Assembly: GCF_000975035.1 (NCBI RefSeq)
Contig: NZ_BBRA01000001.1
Span: 496,001 to 560,000, forward strand
Direction of reading: 5' to 3'
Length of the DNA stretch: 64,000 nt
From: Demequina flava
Lineage (GTDB): Bacteria; Actinomycetota; Actinomycetes; Actinomycetales; Demequinaceae
This document shows, piece by piece, positions 19,779-30,183 of the stretch. The notes under the pieces are model-generated. The model searched no databases, was not told where the DNA came from, and was given only the letters and a program-made list of their open reading frames with translations. The position numbers and the translations under genes were made by a program. The first letter of the stretch is position 1. Each line of letters starts with the position of its first letter.

Positions 19779-20900
19779 TTACCCACTATTGGACAAACGC
19801 ATCACCGCTTGGGAGATGCGTTCGTCTGTTGCGGTGAGCGCAATACGGACATATTGCGCGCCCGCATCACCATAGAACGCGCCGGGCGCTGCGACAATTC
19901 CGCGTTCGGCCAGGTACGCGATGGTGTCCCAGCAGTCTTCCCCGCGGGTTGCCCACAGGTACAGGCCTGCCTCAGACCCCGGGACAGTGAAGCCCGCCCC
20001 GCGCACCGCGGGAAGTAGCGCATCGCGGCGAGCGCGATAGACCTCGCGCTGCGCTGCCACGTGCTCGTCATCGCGCAGTGCGGCGGCCATGGCGGCCTGC
20101 ACGGGAGCGGGCACGATCATGCCCGCGTGCTTGCGCGTCTCCAACAGGGCACCTACAAGCGCGGGATCTCCAGCGATGAACGCCGCGCGGTAGCCCGCCA
20201 GGTTGGACTGCTTCGACAGCGAATACAGCGCGAGCAGGCCCTCATGGGACCCCTCGCAAACCTCAGGGTCTAAGACCGACGGAACGCCGGCATCGGCCCA
20301 CGGAGCCTCCCACGGCAGCGCCGCATAGCACTCGTCGGATGCCACCACAGCACCCTGTGCCCGCGCCTGGCGCACGATGGCGCGCAGCTGCTCACGTGAC
20401 AGCACGGCTCCCGTGGGGTTGGACGGCGAGTTGATCCAAACAAGCTTGACGTCGTCGCGGTGAGCCCAATCGGCCGGGTCGTCGGCAGCGACGGGGGTCG
20501 CGCCGGTCAAGGTCGCACCCACGGCATAGGTGGGATAGGCCGATGCTGGGTGGACCACCGCATCCCCCTCCCCTAGTCCGAGGAGAGCGGGCAACCACGT
20601 CACCATCTCCTTCGAGCCGATGGTGGGAATCGCGGCGTCGGGACCGATCCCCGTCACCCCACGGTGGGTCGCAAACCACTCGCTGATGGCGGCGCGCACA
20701 TCCGCAGTTCCCTGCGTTGTGGGGTATCCGGGCGCATCTGCCGCACCTCGCAACGCATCCTGCACCACCGCAGGGGTCGGGTCGACAGGTGTGCCGACAG
20801 ACAGGTCAACGACGCCGTCAGGGTGCTGACGGGCGCGCTCGCGATACGGGACCAGACTGTCCCACGGAAAGTCGGGTAGGGCGCGCGGCTGCAGGCCCAT
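19779..20900 (-). CDS. dapC: N-succinyldiaminopimelate aminotransferase
   Basis: 373 aa class I PLP aminotransferase making N-succinyl-LL-diaminopimelate. The N-terminal block LPDFPWDSLVPYRERARQHPDGVVDLSVGTPVDPTP is diagnostic of actinobacterial DapC. WINSPSNPTG and SDECYAAL line the cofactor, and SLSKQSNLAGYR holds the Schiff-base lysine and phosphate-binding Arg. It follows fdxA by 7 bases in an operon. With dapE and dapD nearby, three of the succinylase-branch genes cluster here. Confidence 0.95.
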   Translation of the reverse strand: MGLQPRALPDFPWDSLVPYRERARQHPDGVVDLSVGTPVDPTPAVVQDALRGAADAPGYPTTQGTADVRAAISEWFATHRGVTGIGPDAAIPTIGSKEMVTWLPALLGLGEGDAVVHPASAYPTYAVGATLTGATPVAADDPADWAHRDDVKLVWINSPSNPTGAVLSREQLRAIVRQARAQGAVVASDECYAALPWEAPWADAGVPSVLDPEVCEGSHEGLLALYSLSKQSNLAGYRAAFIAGDPALVGALLETRKHAGMIVPAPVQAAMAAALRDDEHVAAQREVYRARRDALLPAVRGAGFTVPGSEAGLYLWATRGEDCWDTIAYLAERGIVAAPGAFYGDAGAQYVRIALTATDERISQAVMRLSNSG

Positions 20901-20907
20901 GCGGCGG

Positions 20908-21225
20908 CTAGGCCTGGGGCTCGAGCGTCTTGATGAGGTCGTGATCGTGTTCGATCAGACCCATCTTCGCAGCACCACCGGGCGAGCCAATTTCCGAGAA
21001 GAACTCGACGTTGGCGTCGTAGTAGTCGGCCCACTTATCGGGGACGTCGTCCTCGTAGAAGATCGCCTCAACGGGGCACACGGGCTCGCAGGCACCGCAG
21101 TCAACGCACTCATCCGGGTGGATGTAGAGCATTCGATCGCCCTCGTAGATGCAGTCAACGGGACACTCGTCGATGCAGGCCTTGTCCTTCACATCGACAC
21201 AAGGCAAAGCAATGACGTAGGTCAC
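20908..21225 (-). CDS. fdxA: Seven-iron ferredoxin
   Basis: 105 aa electron carrier with one [3Fe-4S] and one [4Fe-4S] cluster. [18 protein letters not shown] and [16 protein letters not shown] supply the ligands, followed by the actinobacterial tail ending LEPQA. A GTG at 21225 is taken as the start because GGAGGAG lies 5-6 bases upstream and the family begins TYVIALPC. The longer open frame up to 21291 is not supported. The fdxA-dapC pairing is conserved in many actinobacteria. Confidence 0.95.
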   Translation of the reverse strand: MTYVIALPCVDVKDKACIDECPVDCIYEGDRMLYIHPDECVDCGACEPVCPVEAIFYEDDVPDKWADYYDANVEFFSEIGSPGGAAKMGLIEHDHDLIKTLEPQA

Positions 21226-21310
21226 TTCGTCTCCTCCACTCAGGGGTGCACGGGCCGCACCATCATACCGCCGCTTCTGTGCCTTGTGCACAGCCTCAGC
21301 AGGTCAGTTG

Positions 21311-23548
21311 TTAGTCGTCGTCTTCGTCGTCATCCGAGACGCACTTGATGGCATCGTCGGGTTCATAAGTCCACGTATCGACATTCTCATCTACTTGCTC
21401 GCCATCCAAGAAAACCTTGCGCGTGTTGGTAATCGTGAACCCGTCCTGACCCGGCCCCTTGGCCTCACAGTTCGCGTTGTCGACCTCCTGCACGCCAGGC
21501 GAGCGCACGTTGGTTTTGTCTGAAGCGTAGGTCTCCACATCAAAGTGCGGCGTCGACCACATGTCGACGTAGAGCCTTCCGCCCGAGACATAGCTGTTCA
21601 TTACTGCCGCGTAGGGCGTGTTGTTCTCGAAGATCACGTTGATGGTGGTGCCCCACAGCGTGGACTCGCGGCCCGCGGGGTAGCGCGTGAACCACACCGA
21701 GTGCGGGCGGTGCTGGATCAGATCAAATCCTGCGAAGTAGCCCACGTTGTACGTCGTGGTCGCCATCTGCGACAGGCCACCACCCACGCCGTTCGTCAGA
21801 ACGCCGTCGACAATGACGTGCGCCTCGCCGTAGCCCTCGGCCACGGTAATGGGCGCCAGCGTTTCGGCAAGGTTGAACTGCTCGCCGGGAAGAATCACTG
21901 TGCCCTCGACATCGGCCGCTGCAGTGATGAGGTTCTGCGTCCGGATGGCCTCGTTGGTGAGCGGCGTATCGAAGGTCGCGACCACCTCCTTGAGGTCCTC
22001 AATACCGAGTGACTCAGAGGTGACCTCGGGTTCAGTGACCTCCACCGGCAAGTCGCCCGAACGAGTCGCGGAGTACGCGGCCTCAACGATCGCCTCGCCG
22101 AGCGCTGCATCGTCAATATCTTGGCCCTCGACGCCTTCAGTGGCGTCGACCTTCTGATCCGAAGTGAAGCTCAGCTCGGCGTCCTTAGGCTCTGTAATGA
22201 GGTCGGGATTGGCCTCGCGCAGGCTTTCCGCGAGCGGAACACCGTCGACCTCGAGGGCCAGCGTGCCGCCGTGCTGGACGACCGTGGACATCTCCGCGAT
22301 TTCTTCTGGCGTCAATGTCACTTCGCCGGCATCCGCCACCAACGTGACGGGTCCGGAGAACGCGACAGTCGTGACCTCATCCGCGAAGTTCTCGGCGGTG
22401 CCATCAGAGATCGTCGCTTCGTTGACGTCGGCGACGCCCTCCACCTCGAAGGATTCGGGCCAAGCCTGAGCCACCACGGCGCCCGTGGCATCTTCGTCCA
22501 ACGTGACTCCGGTCTGCCCGGGAGACGCGATGGCGGACGTGCCCACAATCTCAACCGTGGCATCGGCCGGCTCGCGGTTCATCTGACCGCTCAAGCCCGA
22601 CATGGCGGCGACCATGGCGTCGGCATCTGTGGTCTTCTCGACCTCGAGTTCCCCGCCTCCCGCGAACCGCTCCCACATCCGTGCGGGTTCAAGCGTGAAA
22701 CCGATCGTCTGCTCAACGGTTGCCTGGGTGTCGACGCCCATGCCGGCCTCCGTCCCCGTGACCTGGCCTTCGACATTGGCGACCGTCACAGTGATCTCTT
22801 GGGCGCCAACGGTCTCGACTTCGTCATCCAATGCCGCAACCGCCTGGCCGGTAGACATTCCACCGATCTCGACTCCCATTGCGGTCGTGCCGCGCGGCAC
22901 CGTGTTCGACAACAGTGCAGCGGCGCCCACGTAGGCACCTGCGAGCACGAGAAGAAGGACGAGCGTGACGAGCCATCCGCGGCCCTTGCGCTTGCGCTTG
23001 GGAGCGTCGGACACGGGTGCGTCTTCCTGTGCGGTGGCTGGAGGCACGGGGGGAATGGAGGACGGCGCTTCGGGTGCCGGGGTTGGGTCAGGCTCGACCG
23101 CGGGCATGACCTCAGTCGCGTCCTCCGCGGGTGGGTCCACGACTTCTTCACCGGTAGCTTCGACGCCCTCCATGGGGTCGGCCGCCTCCGCAGAAGCCGC
23201 GGATGGACGGGACGACGCAAACTTGGCTGCGGCGGCTGCGGCGACAAAACTGACGCGCTCGGCATTGCCCGAGTCGTCGTTACTGATCTCTTCCGCGGTG
23301 TCGTCTGGGAGGCCGGCCGCGGCGGCGTCGGGTGCGAGCCAAGTGGGGGCTACAAGCTCGGAGGTGGGCGTGCGCTCGGTCGGCACCTGAGGGGTGTCCG
23401 CCGTCACGCGGGGGGCGGCAACCGCGGAGTGCGCTCCTGCTCCGCGCTCAGCGCGCTTGCGCAAACTACGATGCGCTGCGGAATTACGGCGTCGTTGAAG
23501 TTCCTGCTCGGCCGCAGCGCGGTCCAGGTCTTTACGGCGTGACATCAT
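21311..23548 (-). CDS. VanW family membrane-anchored cell-wall protein
   Basis: 745 aa. Cytoplasmic Ala/Glu/Pro-rich N-terminus (1-185). One helix at about 188-210 (GWLVTLVLLLVLAGAYVGAAALL). Extracytoplasmic repeats of the peptidoglycan-binding-4 type (about 215-480) precede a VanW domain (about 520-690) with EQFNLAETLAPITVAEGYGEA, GGLSQMATTTYNVGYFAG and RPHSVWFTRYP. The tail ends in an acidic Asp/Glu run. VanW proteins are envelope-associated; their biochemical role is not established. Its two ATGs overlap the end of the upstream gene by 17 bases. Confidence 0.88.
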   Translation of the reverse strand: MMSRRKDLDRAAAEQELQRRRNSAAHRSLRKRAERGAGAHSAVAAPRVTADTPQVPTERTPTSELVAPTWLAPDAAAAGLPDDTAEEISNDDSGNAERVSFVAAAAAAKFASSRPSAASAEAADPMEGVEATGEEVVDPPAEDATEVMPAVEPDPTPAPEAPSSIPPVPPATAQEDAPVSDAPKRKRKGRGWLVTLVLLLVLAGAYVGAAALLSNTVPRGTTAMGVEIGGMSTGQAVAALDDEVETVGAQEITVTVANVEGQVTGTEAGMGVDTQATVEQTIGFTLEPARMWERFAGGGELEVEKTTDADAMVAAMSGLSGQMNREPADATVEIVGTSAIASPGQTGVTLDEDATGAVVAQAWPESFEVEGVADVNEATISDGTAENFADEVTTVAFSGPVTLVADAGEVTLTPEEIAEMSTVVQHGGTLALEVDGVPLAESLREANPDLITEPKDAELSFTSDQKVDATEGVEGQDIDDAALGEAIVEAAYSATRSGDLPVEVTEPEVTSESLGIEDLKEVVATFDTPLTNEAIRTQNLITAAADVEGTVILPGEQFNLAETLAPITVAEGYGEAHVIVDGVLTNGVGGGLSQMATTTYNVGYFAGFDLIQHRPHSVWFTRYPAGRESTLWGTTINVIFENNTPYAAVMNSYVSGGRLYVDMWSTPHFDVETYASDKTNVRSPGVQEVDNANCEAKGPGQDGFTITNTRKVFLDGEQVDENVDTWTYEPDDAIKCVSDDDEDDD

Positions 23549-23882
23549 CCCCCACGAGAAGTTTTACGGGCACAAAGGCCGCGACAACAATCGCGACCGC
23601 GGCGCCAACAAGCCAGGTCACTCCCAAGGCATCTTGCGCAATCAGCACTGATCCGCCAGGGCCATTGAGGGACCACACCATCGTGGTCACAGCCCATAGT
23701 CCTGCGTAAATGCCCAACCCCACCCATGACTGCCACGTCCGTGCGAAGACGGCTGCGGCCAACACCATGATGATCGCAAGGACGGCACCCCATGGCGGGA
23801 TAGAGCGATATGCCACCGCACCAACCGTTGCGGTCAGCAGGCCGGCGAGGCCGACGACGACATATCCCAGGGAACCCTTCAT
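23532..23882 (-). CDS. Small four-helix membrane protein (DUF6113-like)
   Basis: 116 aa, nearly all hydrophobic, with four predicted helices (about 5-24, 27-45, 50-68 and 90-110). No catalytic motif. It resembles the small actinobacterial DUF6113 membrane proteins by size and topology only, so the family call is tentative. ATG 23882 is the first Met before the hydrophobic core; the frame is open to 23987 but that part is polar and unconvincing. Overlaps the VanW gene start, so the pair is co-translated. Confidence 0.65.
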   Translation of the reverse strand: MKGSLGYVVVGLAGLLTATVGAVAYRSIPPWGAVLAIIMVLAAAVFARTWQSWVGLGIYAGLWAVTTMVWSLNGPGGSVLIAQDALGVTWLVGAAVAIVVAAFVPVKLLVGDDVTP

Positions 23883-23970
23883 GCGCACCAGGATAGGCGC
23901 AAGCACAGACACTGCCCGTGCACGGGTCCCAGCCGATGCAGTTCCGTAACGTGACGCACCCAAAAAACCC

Positions 23971-24012
23971 AAGGGCCGATGCTCCACTCAGGTGAGTGGG
24001 GCATCGGCCCTT
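23971..24012 (-). terminator. Terminator of typA, built from two inverted GGGCCGATGC words
   Basis: Arms AAGGGCCGATGC (23971-23982) and GCATCGGCCCTT (24001-24012) are perfect, with an inner CCACTCA/TGAGTGG stem. On the minus strand it is followed by GGGTTTTTT, a proper poly-U tract. One of three terminators here made of the dispersed 9-mer. Confidence 0.9.
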
Positions 24013-24033
24013 GAGGTACGGCGCTAAGCCGAA

Positions 24034-25929
24034 TTACATCTTCTTGGCGCGCGAGGCGGCGCGGGCACGCAAGGTTGCGTCCAGCTGCACCTTGCGGATG
24101 CGAATGTTCTCGGGAGTGACCTCGACGCACTCGTCTTCGCGCGCAAACTCGAGGGACTCCTCGAGGGTCAGCGTGCGGGGAGGCGTGAGGCGCTCAAGCT
24201 CGTCACCGGTCGCGGACCGGATGTTGTTGAGCTTCTTCTCCTTGCAGATGTTGATGTCCATGTCCTCGCCGCGCGAGTTCTCGCCGACGACCATGCCCTC
24301 GTAGACATCCTCTGTGGGCTTGACGAAGAACGTACCGCGGTCCTGCAGCAGCAGCAGCGCGTTCGTCGTGACGGCACCGGTGCGGTCCGCAACGAGCGAA
24401 CCGTTGGTGCGGTAGTCGATGTTGCCGGCCCACGGCGCGAAGCCGTGCGAGATGGACGAGGCGATGCCGGTTCCACGAGTCTCGGTGAGAAATGTGGAAC
24501 GGAAGCCGATCAGGCCACGCGCTGGAACGATGAATTCCATGCGGACCCAGCCGGTGCCGTGGTTGGACATCGAGTCCATGCGGCCCTTGCGCGACGCCAA
24601 CAACTGCGTGACGGCACCCAAGTGCTCCTCGGGGACGTCGATGGTCATGTGCTCCATGGGCTCGTGGACCTTGCCGTCCACGTCCTTCGTCACAACCTGC
24701 GGCTTGCCGACCGTGAGCTCGAAGCCTTCGCGGCGCATCTGCTCCACGAGGATGGCCAGCGCGAGCTCTCCACGGCCCTGAACCTCCCAAGCGTCGGGAC
24801 GCTCAGTGGGCAGAACGCGGATCGAGACGTTACCGATCAGTTCCTTGTCCAGGCGGTCTTTCACCTGGCGTGCGGTGACCTTGGCGCCCTTGACGCGGCC
24901 GGCCAGCGGCGAGGTGTTGATACCGATCGTCATCGAGATCGCGGGGTCGTCGACGGTGATGCGCGGCAGCGGACGGGGGTCGTCCATGTCGGTGAGGGTT
25001 TCACCAATGGTGATCTCTTCGATACCGGCCACAGCGACGATGTCTCCAGGACGCGCAACCTCAGCGGGGACACGGTCCAGGCCCTTGGTTTCAAGGAGCT
25101 CGGTGATCTTGACCGAAGAGGTGCTGCCGTCAGCACGTGCCCATGCGACCTGCTGGCCCTTGCGGAGCTCACCGTTGAAGACACGCAGCAGCGCGAGACG
25201 GCCCAGGAAGGGGCTCGCGTCGAGGTTGGTCACGTGCGCCTGCAGCGGGTGGCCGTCCTCGTAGGACGGGCCGGGGATGCGGTCCATGATGGTCTGGAAC
25301 AGGGGCTCGAGGTTCTCCGAGTCCGGCAGTGAACCGTCCGCAGGCTGCTCGAGCGAGGCCAGGCCGGCCTTTGCCGAGGCGTAGACGACGGGGACCTCGA
25401 GAAGCGAGTCGACGTCGAGGTCGGGGACCTCGTCGGTGAGGTCGGAGGCCAGGCCCAGCAGCAGGTCGTGGGTCTCCTCAACAACCTCGGAGATGCGCGA
25501 ATCAGGGCGGTCAACCTTGTTCACAACGATGATGACGGGAAGCTTCGCCGCGAGCGCCTTGCGCAGCACGAAGCGGGTCTGGGGAAGCGGGCCCTCGGAA
25601 GCGTCTACCAGCAGCACGACGCCGTCCACCATGGACAGTCCGCGCTCCACCTCGCCACCGAAGTCGGCGTGGCCAGGGGTGTCGATCACGTTGATGGTCA
25701 CGCCACCCTCGACAGCCGCGGCGCCCGTGTAACGGATCGCGGTGTTCTTGGCGAGGATCGTGATGCCCTTTTCGCGCTCGAGGTCGCCCGAGTCCATCGC
25801 GCGGTCCTCAATGTGGGCGTGGTCGCCGTAAGCGCCACCCTGGACGAGCATGCCGTCCACCAGCGTCGTCTTTCCGTGGTCGACGTGGGCGACGATCGCG
25901 ACATTGCGCAGGTCGGAGCGCACAGGCAT
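24034..25929 (-). CDS. typA: Translational GTPase TypA/BipA
   Basis: 631 aa ribosome-associated GTPase involved in stress-dependent ribosome assembly. G1 [10 protein letters not shown] near residues 14-23, G2 with EREKGITI, G3 [15 protein letters not shown]4 NKVDRPD. Domain II starts near 205, and EF-G-like domains III/V plus the BipA C-terminal domain carry [25 protein letters not shown] and [24 protein letters not shown] 25929 ([13 protein letters not shown]) matches the family start; the frame's upstream extension to 26214 is not supported. Confidence 0.97.
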   Translation of the reverse strand: MPVRSDLRNVAIVAHVDHGKTTLVDGMLVQGGAYGDHAHIEDRAMDSGDLEREKGITILAKNTAIRYTGAAAVEGGVTINVIDTPGHADFGGEVERGLSMVDGVVLLVDASEGPLPQTRFVLRKALAAKLPVIIVVNKVDRPDSRISEVVEETHDLLLGLASDLTDEVPDLDVDSLLEVPVVYASAKAGLASLEQPADGSLPDSENLEPLFQTIMDRIPGPSYEDGHPLQAHVTNLDASPFLGRLALLRVFNGELRKGQQVAWARADGSTSSVKITELLETKGLDRVPAEVARPGDIVAVAGIEEITIGETLTDMDDPRPLPRITVDDPAISMTIGINTSPLAGRVKGAKVTARQVKDRLDKELIGNVSIRVLPTERPDAWEVQGRGELALAILVEQMRREGFELTVGKPQVVTKDVDGKVHEPMEHMTIDVPEEHLGAVTQLLASRKGRMDSMSNHGTGWVRMEFIVPARGLIGFRSTFLTETRGTGIASSISHGFAPWAGNIDYRTNGSLVADRTGAVTTNALLLLQDRGTFFVKPTEDVYEGMVVGENSRGEDMDINICKEKKLNNIRSATGDELERLTPPRTLTLEESLEFAREDECVEVTPENIRIRKVQLDATLRARAASRAKKM

Positions 25930-26056
25930 GGGTAGAACTCGTTTCGTTGAGGGGGAGGTCGACGCCGATGGGCACCGCCGGTCCATGATAGCGGTCTTGG
26001 GGAAACATTGCGTGTGGGGCGCTATTGGGCATCGCAGGCCGTGACACGATTGCGTC

Positions 26057-26623
26057 ATGGACCTCGACTCCCCCATCGACTCGTACCGCACCGGTGGTGC
26101 CCCCATGTGGGGGTGGTTTGGTATCGCGGCCGGTGGACTGATCGTCGTGTTGAGCCTCGTAGTCGACGGTTTTCCGCGTGCGTTCGGATCGATCGGCGTG
26201 GGGTTCGCCGTCATGCTCGTGTCCTACGCGACGTTCATGCGTCCGTCAGTGGACGTGCACCGCAGCGGCATCGTGGTCCGCAACATCATTCGGAACGCTT
26301 ACGTGCCTTTCGCCCGCATGGCAGACCTCAGCACCCAGTGGGGACTCGAAATCCTCACGGACGACGGCAAGAAGGTCAGTGCCTTCGCGGCGCCCGATCC
26401 TCAGCGCCGGGACCGCAAGAAGCCGCCATCGGAGCACAAGTCCGCGCCGCTTGTTGCCATGGTTCGCGGTGGCGAAGAGGCGTGGCTCGAGAGTGATGAA
26501 CGCCCCGCGGACACCGCAGCGGCAGCCGGGCAACCGTCGGTGCAACGGTCCTGGGACTGGACTGGGGTCGCCTTCGTCTTGGGAGCCGCCGCGATCGTCG
26601 TGCTTGGCTTCCTGCTGGCATAG
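26057..26623 (+). CDS. PH-domain-like membrane protein
   Basis: 188 aa. Two close helices at about 17-37 and 41-62, then a bacterial PH-like segment (about 65-110: VDVHRSGIVVRNIIRNAYVPFARMADLSTQWGLEILTDDG), a polar loop, and a C-terminal helix (about 168-187). This is the layout of the actinobacterial 'low molecular weight protein antigen 6' PH family (PF10756). Function unknown. Divergent from typA, convergent with the XRE/IrrE regulator. Confidence 0.75.
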   Translation: MDLDSPIDSYRTGGAPMWGWFGIAAGGLIVVLSLVVDGFPRAFGSIGVGFAVMLVSYATFMRPSVDVHRSGIVVRNIIRNAYVPFARMADLSTQWGLEILTDDGKKVSAFAAPDPQRRDRKKPPSEHKSAPLVAMVRGGEEAWLESDERPADTAAAAGQPSVQRSWDWTGVAFVLGAAAIVVLGFLLA

Positions 26624-26691
26624 GGCCGATGCTGCGGTCCCGTGCCGTACGGGATGGAACCTTGGGGCTGTGGTGACCCGAGCATCGGCCC
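26623..26691. terminator. Long-loop hairpin of inverted GGGCCGATGCT words
   Basis: GGGCCGATGCT (26623-26633) and AGCATCGGCCC (26681-26691) are exact inverse copies, 47 bases apart, between convergent genes. The long loop makes it a weaker terminator than the others, but the arrangement repeats the pattern at 23971 and 30125. Confidence 0.6.
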
Positions 26692-26707
26692 AATTGGCGG
26701 TGACGGC

Positions 26708-28162
26708 TCAGACGGCACCATTGCTGGGGATCGGCGAATCGTCCGCGTGAGACTGCAGGAACTCGTGAAGCTCACGGTCATCAATGCCCGGGTAGGTGCC
26801 ATGCGGAAGTGGCGCAAAGAGGTAGGGGCGCACGCGTGGGGACGCCCATGAGCGACCTGTCCACCGCTCCGCGAGGCCATCCGCGGGACGCCGGCAGCAC
26901 GACACATCAGGGCACTTCGAGGTCTCGTGGACCGGGGTTTGCCGGCCGCGGAACCACTTGGACTCCGCGTAGGGCACGCCCACGGTGATTGAGTATTCGT
27001 CCGAGCCGATTCCCGTCTGCGTGGCCTCGAAGAACGTTCCCGCAGGCGTGTCGGTGTATTGGTAGTGCTCCGTTGTGCGGGTCTTGCGCGCAAACGCGCG
27101 GCGGGCGCTCCAGAACCGGCAGACAACCTCCCCTTCCGTGGATCCGGTCGCATCCAGCGGAGGTGGGAGTCCGTCGTTCTCGTAGGCGCCTGCGACCGTG
27201 CCGTCCCCCGCGACCCGCACGTAGTGGAGGCGGATCCCCAAGCGTTGAGTAGCGAGGTTGGTGAACCTGAGTGCGGCAGCCTCGTGCGTGACGCCGTAGG
27301 CGTCGCGGAAGTCGTCGATCGCGATGGCGCGGTCACGCTTGGCTTCCTCAAGGAAGGGCACCGCGGACGAGCGCGGCATCAGGCACGCTGCTGCGTAGTA
27401 GCTGGCTTCGAGCCGCTGGCGCAGGAAGTCGGCGTAGTCGACCGGTTCGCGGTGCTCGAGAACGGTTTGCGCAACCGCTTGGAGCGCGAGCGAACGTAGC
27501 CCATGGCCGCCGGGAATGGAGGCGGGCGGAATGTAGATACGGCCGTGTTCCATGTCGACGACGGCACGCGCGGAGTGCGGGAGATCGTCGGTGTGGACAA
27601 TGCTGAGACCCACATGCTCTGCCATCTCCGCAACCGTGCGGTGCGTGAGGGCGCCGGCCGTGTGACCCACGGTGGCGACGGCCTCGTCCGCCAAAGCCTC
27701 GATCTCGGGCAAGTAGTTGTCAATCTCGCGCATCTGGAGGCGCAGATCGGTGTTTGCGCGTCGCGCCTGCTCGGGAGTTGCGATGGCCTGCCTGGCTCGG
27801 CGGTCAAGCTCGCGGTGGAGCCCCACGAGAGTGCGAAGCGTCTCATCGGACATCGACTTGGACGGACGCAACGCGGGCAGCCCCAGTTCCCGGTACGACG
27901 GGCCCTCTTGCGCGCGCTCGAGCTCGATTTCGAGGGCGTCGCGCCCTGTGGGCGCTTCCTCACGAAGGAGATCCGACACGGATACGCCGAGCGCTTCGGC
28001 AATGACTCCCAGCAGCGACAGACGCGGCTCCCGCTTGCCGTTCTCGATGAGGGAGAGCTGACTCGTGGCGGTGTCACAGGCTGCGCTGAGCTGATCGAGG
28101 GTCATCCCGTTGCGGGTGCGATAGAAGCGAATGCGGCGCCCAAGTGTGGAGAGATTGGCCAT
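26708..28162 (-). CDS. XRE-family regulator with IrrE-like and DUF2083 domains (RamB/ScfR type)
   Basis: 484 aa from ATG 28162 ([15 protein letters not shown]). HTH at about 8-62 ([30 protein letters not shown]). The middle (about 190-300) resembles the IrrE/DUF955 region ([27 protein letters not shown]). The C-terminal DUF2083 region includes [17 protein letters not shown] and [12 protein letters not shown]-like text with cysteines in CPDVSCCRR. Related regulators (RamB, ScfR) sense short acyl-CoAs and control acetate, propionate and gluconeogenic genes. It is divergent from pckG, a plausible target. Start 28174 (MVNAM) is an alternative. Confidence 0.85.
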   Translation of the reverse strand: MANLSTLGRRIRFYRTRNGMTLDQLSAACDTATSQLSLIENGKREPRLSLLGVIAEALGVSVSDLLREEAPTGRDALEIELERAQEGPSYRELGLPALRPSKSMSDETLRTLVGLHRELDRRARQAIATPEQARRANTDLRLQMREIDNYLPEIEALADEAVATVGHTAGALTHRTVAEMAEHVGLSIVHTDDLPHSARAVVDMEHGRIYIPPASIPGGHGLRSLALQAVAQTVLEHREPVDYADFLRQRLEASYYAAACLMPRSSAVPFLEEAKRDRAIAIDDFRDAYGVTHEAAALRFTNLATQRLGIRLHYVRVAGDGTVAGAYENDGLPPPLDATGSTEGEVVCRFWSARRAFARKTRTTEHYQYTDTPAGTFFEATQTGIGSDEYSITVGVPYAESKWFRGRQTPVHETSKCPDVSCCRRPADGLAERWTGRSWASPRVRPYLFAPLPHGTYPGIDDRELHEFLQSHADDSPIPSNGAV

Positions 28163-28188
28163 GGCATTCACCATAGAGAAAGAATCGC

Positions 28189-28196
28189 GAAATTTC
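28189..28196. promoter_or_regulatory. Candidate operator in regulator/pckG intergenic region
   Basis: GAAATTTC is a perfect 8-bp palindrome flanked by CGC/GCG-rich half sites in the 115-bp space between the divergent XRE regulator and pckG. The AT-rich core stands out from its surroundings. Binding by the regulator is a guess. Confidence 0.3.
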
Positions 28197-28277
28197 ACGC
28201 GCAAATGGGTGGAAGGTTGGCGGGGTCCCCTCCGTAAGGTGAAAGCACGGCACATCTTCTACCCGCCAGGAGCCACC

Positions 28278-30113
28278 ATGACCGCCACAGTCGCTGGACA
28301 CCGCACCTACTCCGCCAATCCCGCCCCAGCCGCAGCCGACGCCCGCGTCGTTGCATGGGTCGAACGCATGGCTGCTCTGACCCAGCCGGACCAGATCGTG
28401 TGGTGCGACGGATCGGACGAGGAGCGCCAGGGTCTGATCGACGGACTCGTCGAGGCGGGCACCCTGACGCAGCTCAACCAGGACAAGCGCCCCGGGTCCT
28501 ACCTGGCGCGCTCGCACCCCGACGACGTCGCTCGCGTGGAGTCACGCACCTTCATCTGCTCCCGCGATGAGGCTGACGCCGGCCCCACCAACAACTGGGC
28601 CGACCCGACCGAGATGCGCGAGACCCTTGACGACCTCTTCGACGGCTGCATGCGCGGCCGCACCATGTACGTCGTCCCATTTTCGATGGGGCCCGTCGGT
28701 AGCCCCCTCGCCCGCGTCGGAGTCCAGGTCACCGACTCGCCCTACGTCGTCATCAGCACCGGAACCATGACCCGCATGGGCACTCAGGCGTTGCGTCAGA
28801 TCACCCCCAACAACGCGTGGGTCCCCGCCGTTCACACCGTCGGCGCACCTCTGGCTCCGGGCGAGGAGGACGTGGCCTGGCCGTGCTCGGACACCAAGTA
28901 CATCGTCCACTACCCCGAGGACCGCGAGATCTGGTCGTACGGCTCGGCCTACGGCGGCAACGCGATCCTTGCAAAGAAGGCCTTCGCGCTACGCATCGCT
29001 TCCGCCATCGGTCGTGACGAGGGCTGGATCGCCGCCCACATGCTGCTGCTCAAGGTCACGAACCCGCGCGGACGCGTCTTCCACGTGGCGGCCGCATTCC
29101 CCAGCGCCTGCGGCAAGACCAACTTCGCAATGCTGCAGCCGTCCATCCCCGAGTGGAAGGTCGAGACCATCGGCGATGACATCGCCTGGCTCGCCCCAGG
29201 CGCCGACGGTCGCCTCCGCGCTATCAACCCTGAAGCCGGCTTCTTCGGTGTCGCCCCCGGCACCGGCGAGGACACCAACCCGGTGGCTGTGGACATGCTG
29301 AAGCGCGACGTCGTTTTCACGAACGTGGCGCTCACGGACGACGGAGACGTGTGGTGGGAAGGCCTCACCGAGGAGCCGCCGGCCCACCTCACGGATTGGC
29401 GCGGCAACGACTGGACACCTGACTCCCCCACCCCGGCCGCACACCCGAACTCGCGCTTCACGGTCGCGGCCTCGCAGTGCTCCACCATCGCCGACACGTG
29501 GGACGACCCCGCCGGAGTTCCCATCGACGCGATCATCTTTGGTGGCCGTCGCGCCACGAACGTGCCGCTGGTGACCGAAGCACGCGACTGGGAGCACGGC
29601 GTCTACCTGGGCGCGACGCTTGCATCCGAGCGCACCGCAGCAGCCGAAGGAACCGTGGGCGAACTGCGCCGCGACCCCTTCGCCATGCTGCCGTTCTCCG
29701 GAACACACATGGGTGACCACTGGCAGCACTGGCTCAACGTGGGCGCCGATTTGGACCGCCAGGGCGAGGCACCCGCGATCTTCCAGGTCAACTGGTTCCG
29801 CAAGGGCGAAGACGGCAAGTTCCTGTGGCCCGGATTTGCCGAGAACGCCCGCGTTCTGGCATGGATCCTCGACCGCGTCGACGGCCGCGCCTCGTACACC
29901 GACGGCCCGCTGGGCCGCATGCCGGTCGACGGCTCGATCAACTACTCAGCCGCGGGCATGACCCGCGACAAGTGGGACGCCCTCTTTGAGGTCAACCAGG
30001 AGTCCCTCCAGGCCGAGGCCGTCGACACCTCACGCTTCCTCGCCAGCTATGGCGACGCAGTCCCCGAGGCTGTGCACGCCCAGCACGAGGAATTGCTGAA
30101 GAACCTCAACTAA
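28278..30113 (+). CDS. pckG: Phosphoenolpyruvate carboxykinase (GTP)
   Basis: Converts oxaloacetate and GTP to PEP, the entry to gluconeogenesis. 611 aa, normal size. [16 protein letters not shown] is the P-loop/kinase-1 region, [11 protein letters not shown] carries the metal-binding Asp pair, [13 protein letters not shown] follows, and the C-terminal [26 protein letters not shown] contains the PEP/GTP site. ATG 28278 ([12 protein letters not shown]) has CAGGAG 6 bases upstream; the open frame back to 28131 overlaps the divergent regulator and is rejected. A perfect terminator follows. Confidence 0.97.
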   Translation: MTATVAGHRTYSANPAPAAADARVVAWVERMAALTQPDQIVWCDGSDEERQGLIDGLVEAGTLTQLNQDKRPGSYLARSHPDDVARVESRTFICSRDEADAGPTNNWADPTEMRETLDDLFDGCMRGRTMYVVPFSMGPVGSPLARVGVQVTDSPYVVISTGTMTRMGTQALRQITPNNAWVPAVHTVGAPLAPGEEDVAWPCSDTKYIVHYPEDREIWSYGSAYGGNAILAKKAFALRIASAIGRDEGWIAAHMLLLKVTNPRGRVFHVAAAFPSACGKTNFAMLQPSIPEWKVETIGDDIAWLAPGADGRLRAINPEAGFFGVAPGTGEDTNPVAVDMLKRDVVFTNVALTDDGDVWWEGLTEEPPAHLTDWRGNDWTPDSPTPAAHPNSRFTVAASQCSTIADTWDDPAGVPIDAIIFGGRRATNVPLVTEARDWEHGVYLGATLASERTAAAEGTVGELRRDPFAMLPFSGTHMGDHWQHWLNVGADLDRQGEAPAIFQVNWFRKGEDGKFLWPGFAENARVLAWILDRVDGRASYTDGPLGRMPVDGSINYSAAGMTRDKWDALFEVNQESLQAEAVDTSRFLASYGDAVPEAVHAQHEELLKNLN

Positions 30114-30124
30114 CACCCTCCCGA

Positions 30125-30171
30125 GCATGACGAGGGCCGATGCTGCGATCCAGCATCGGCCCTCGTCATGC
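30125..30171. terminator. Perfect 21-bp stem terminator containing two GGGCCGATGCT words
   Basis: Arms 30125-30145 and 30151-30171 are perfectly complementary over 21 bp around a 5-base loop (CGATC); each holds one copy of the dispersed 11-mer. Lies between convergent pckG and the lipoprotein gene, so it should end both transcripts. Confidence 0.9.
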
Positions 30172-30183
30172 GTTGCATTGGAG

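Noticed and set aside
22121-23542. Plus-strand open frame of 473 codons opposite the VanW gene
   Set aside because: Arg/Gly/His-rich antisense of a gene with clear VanW and membrane features.
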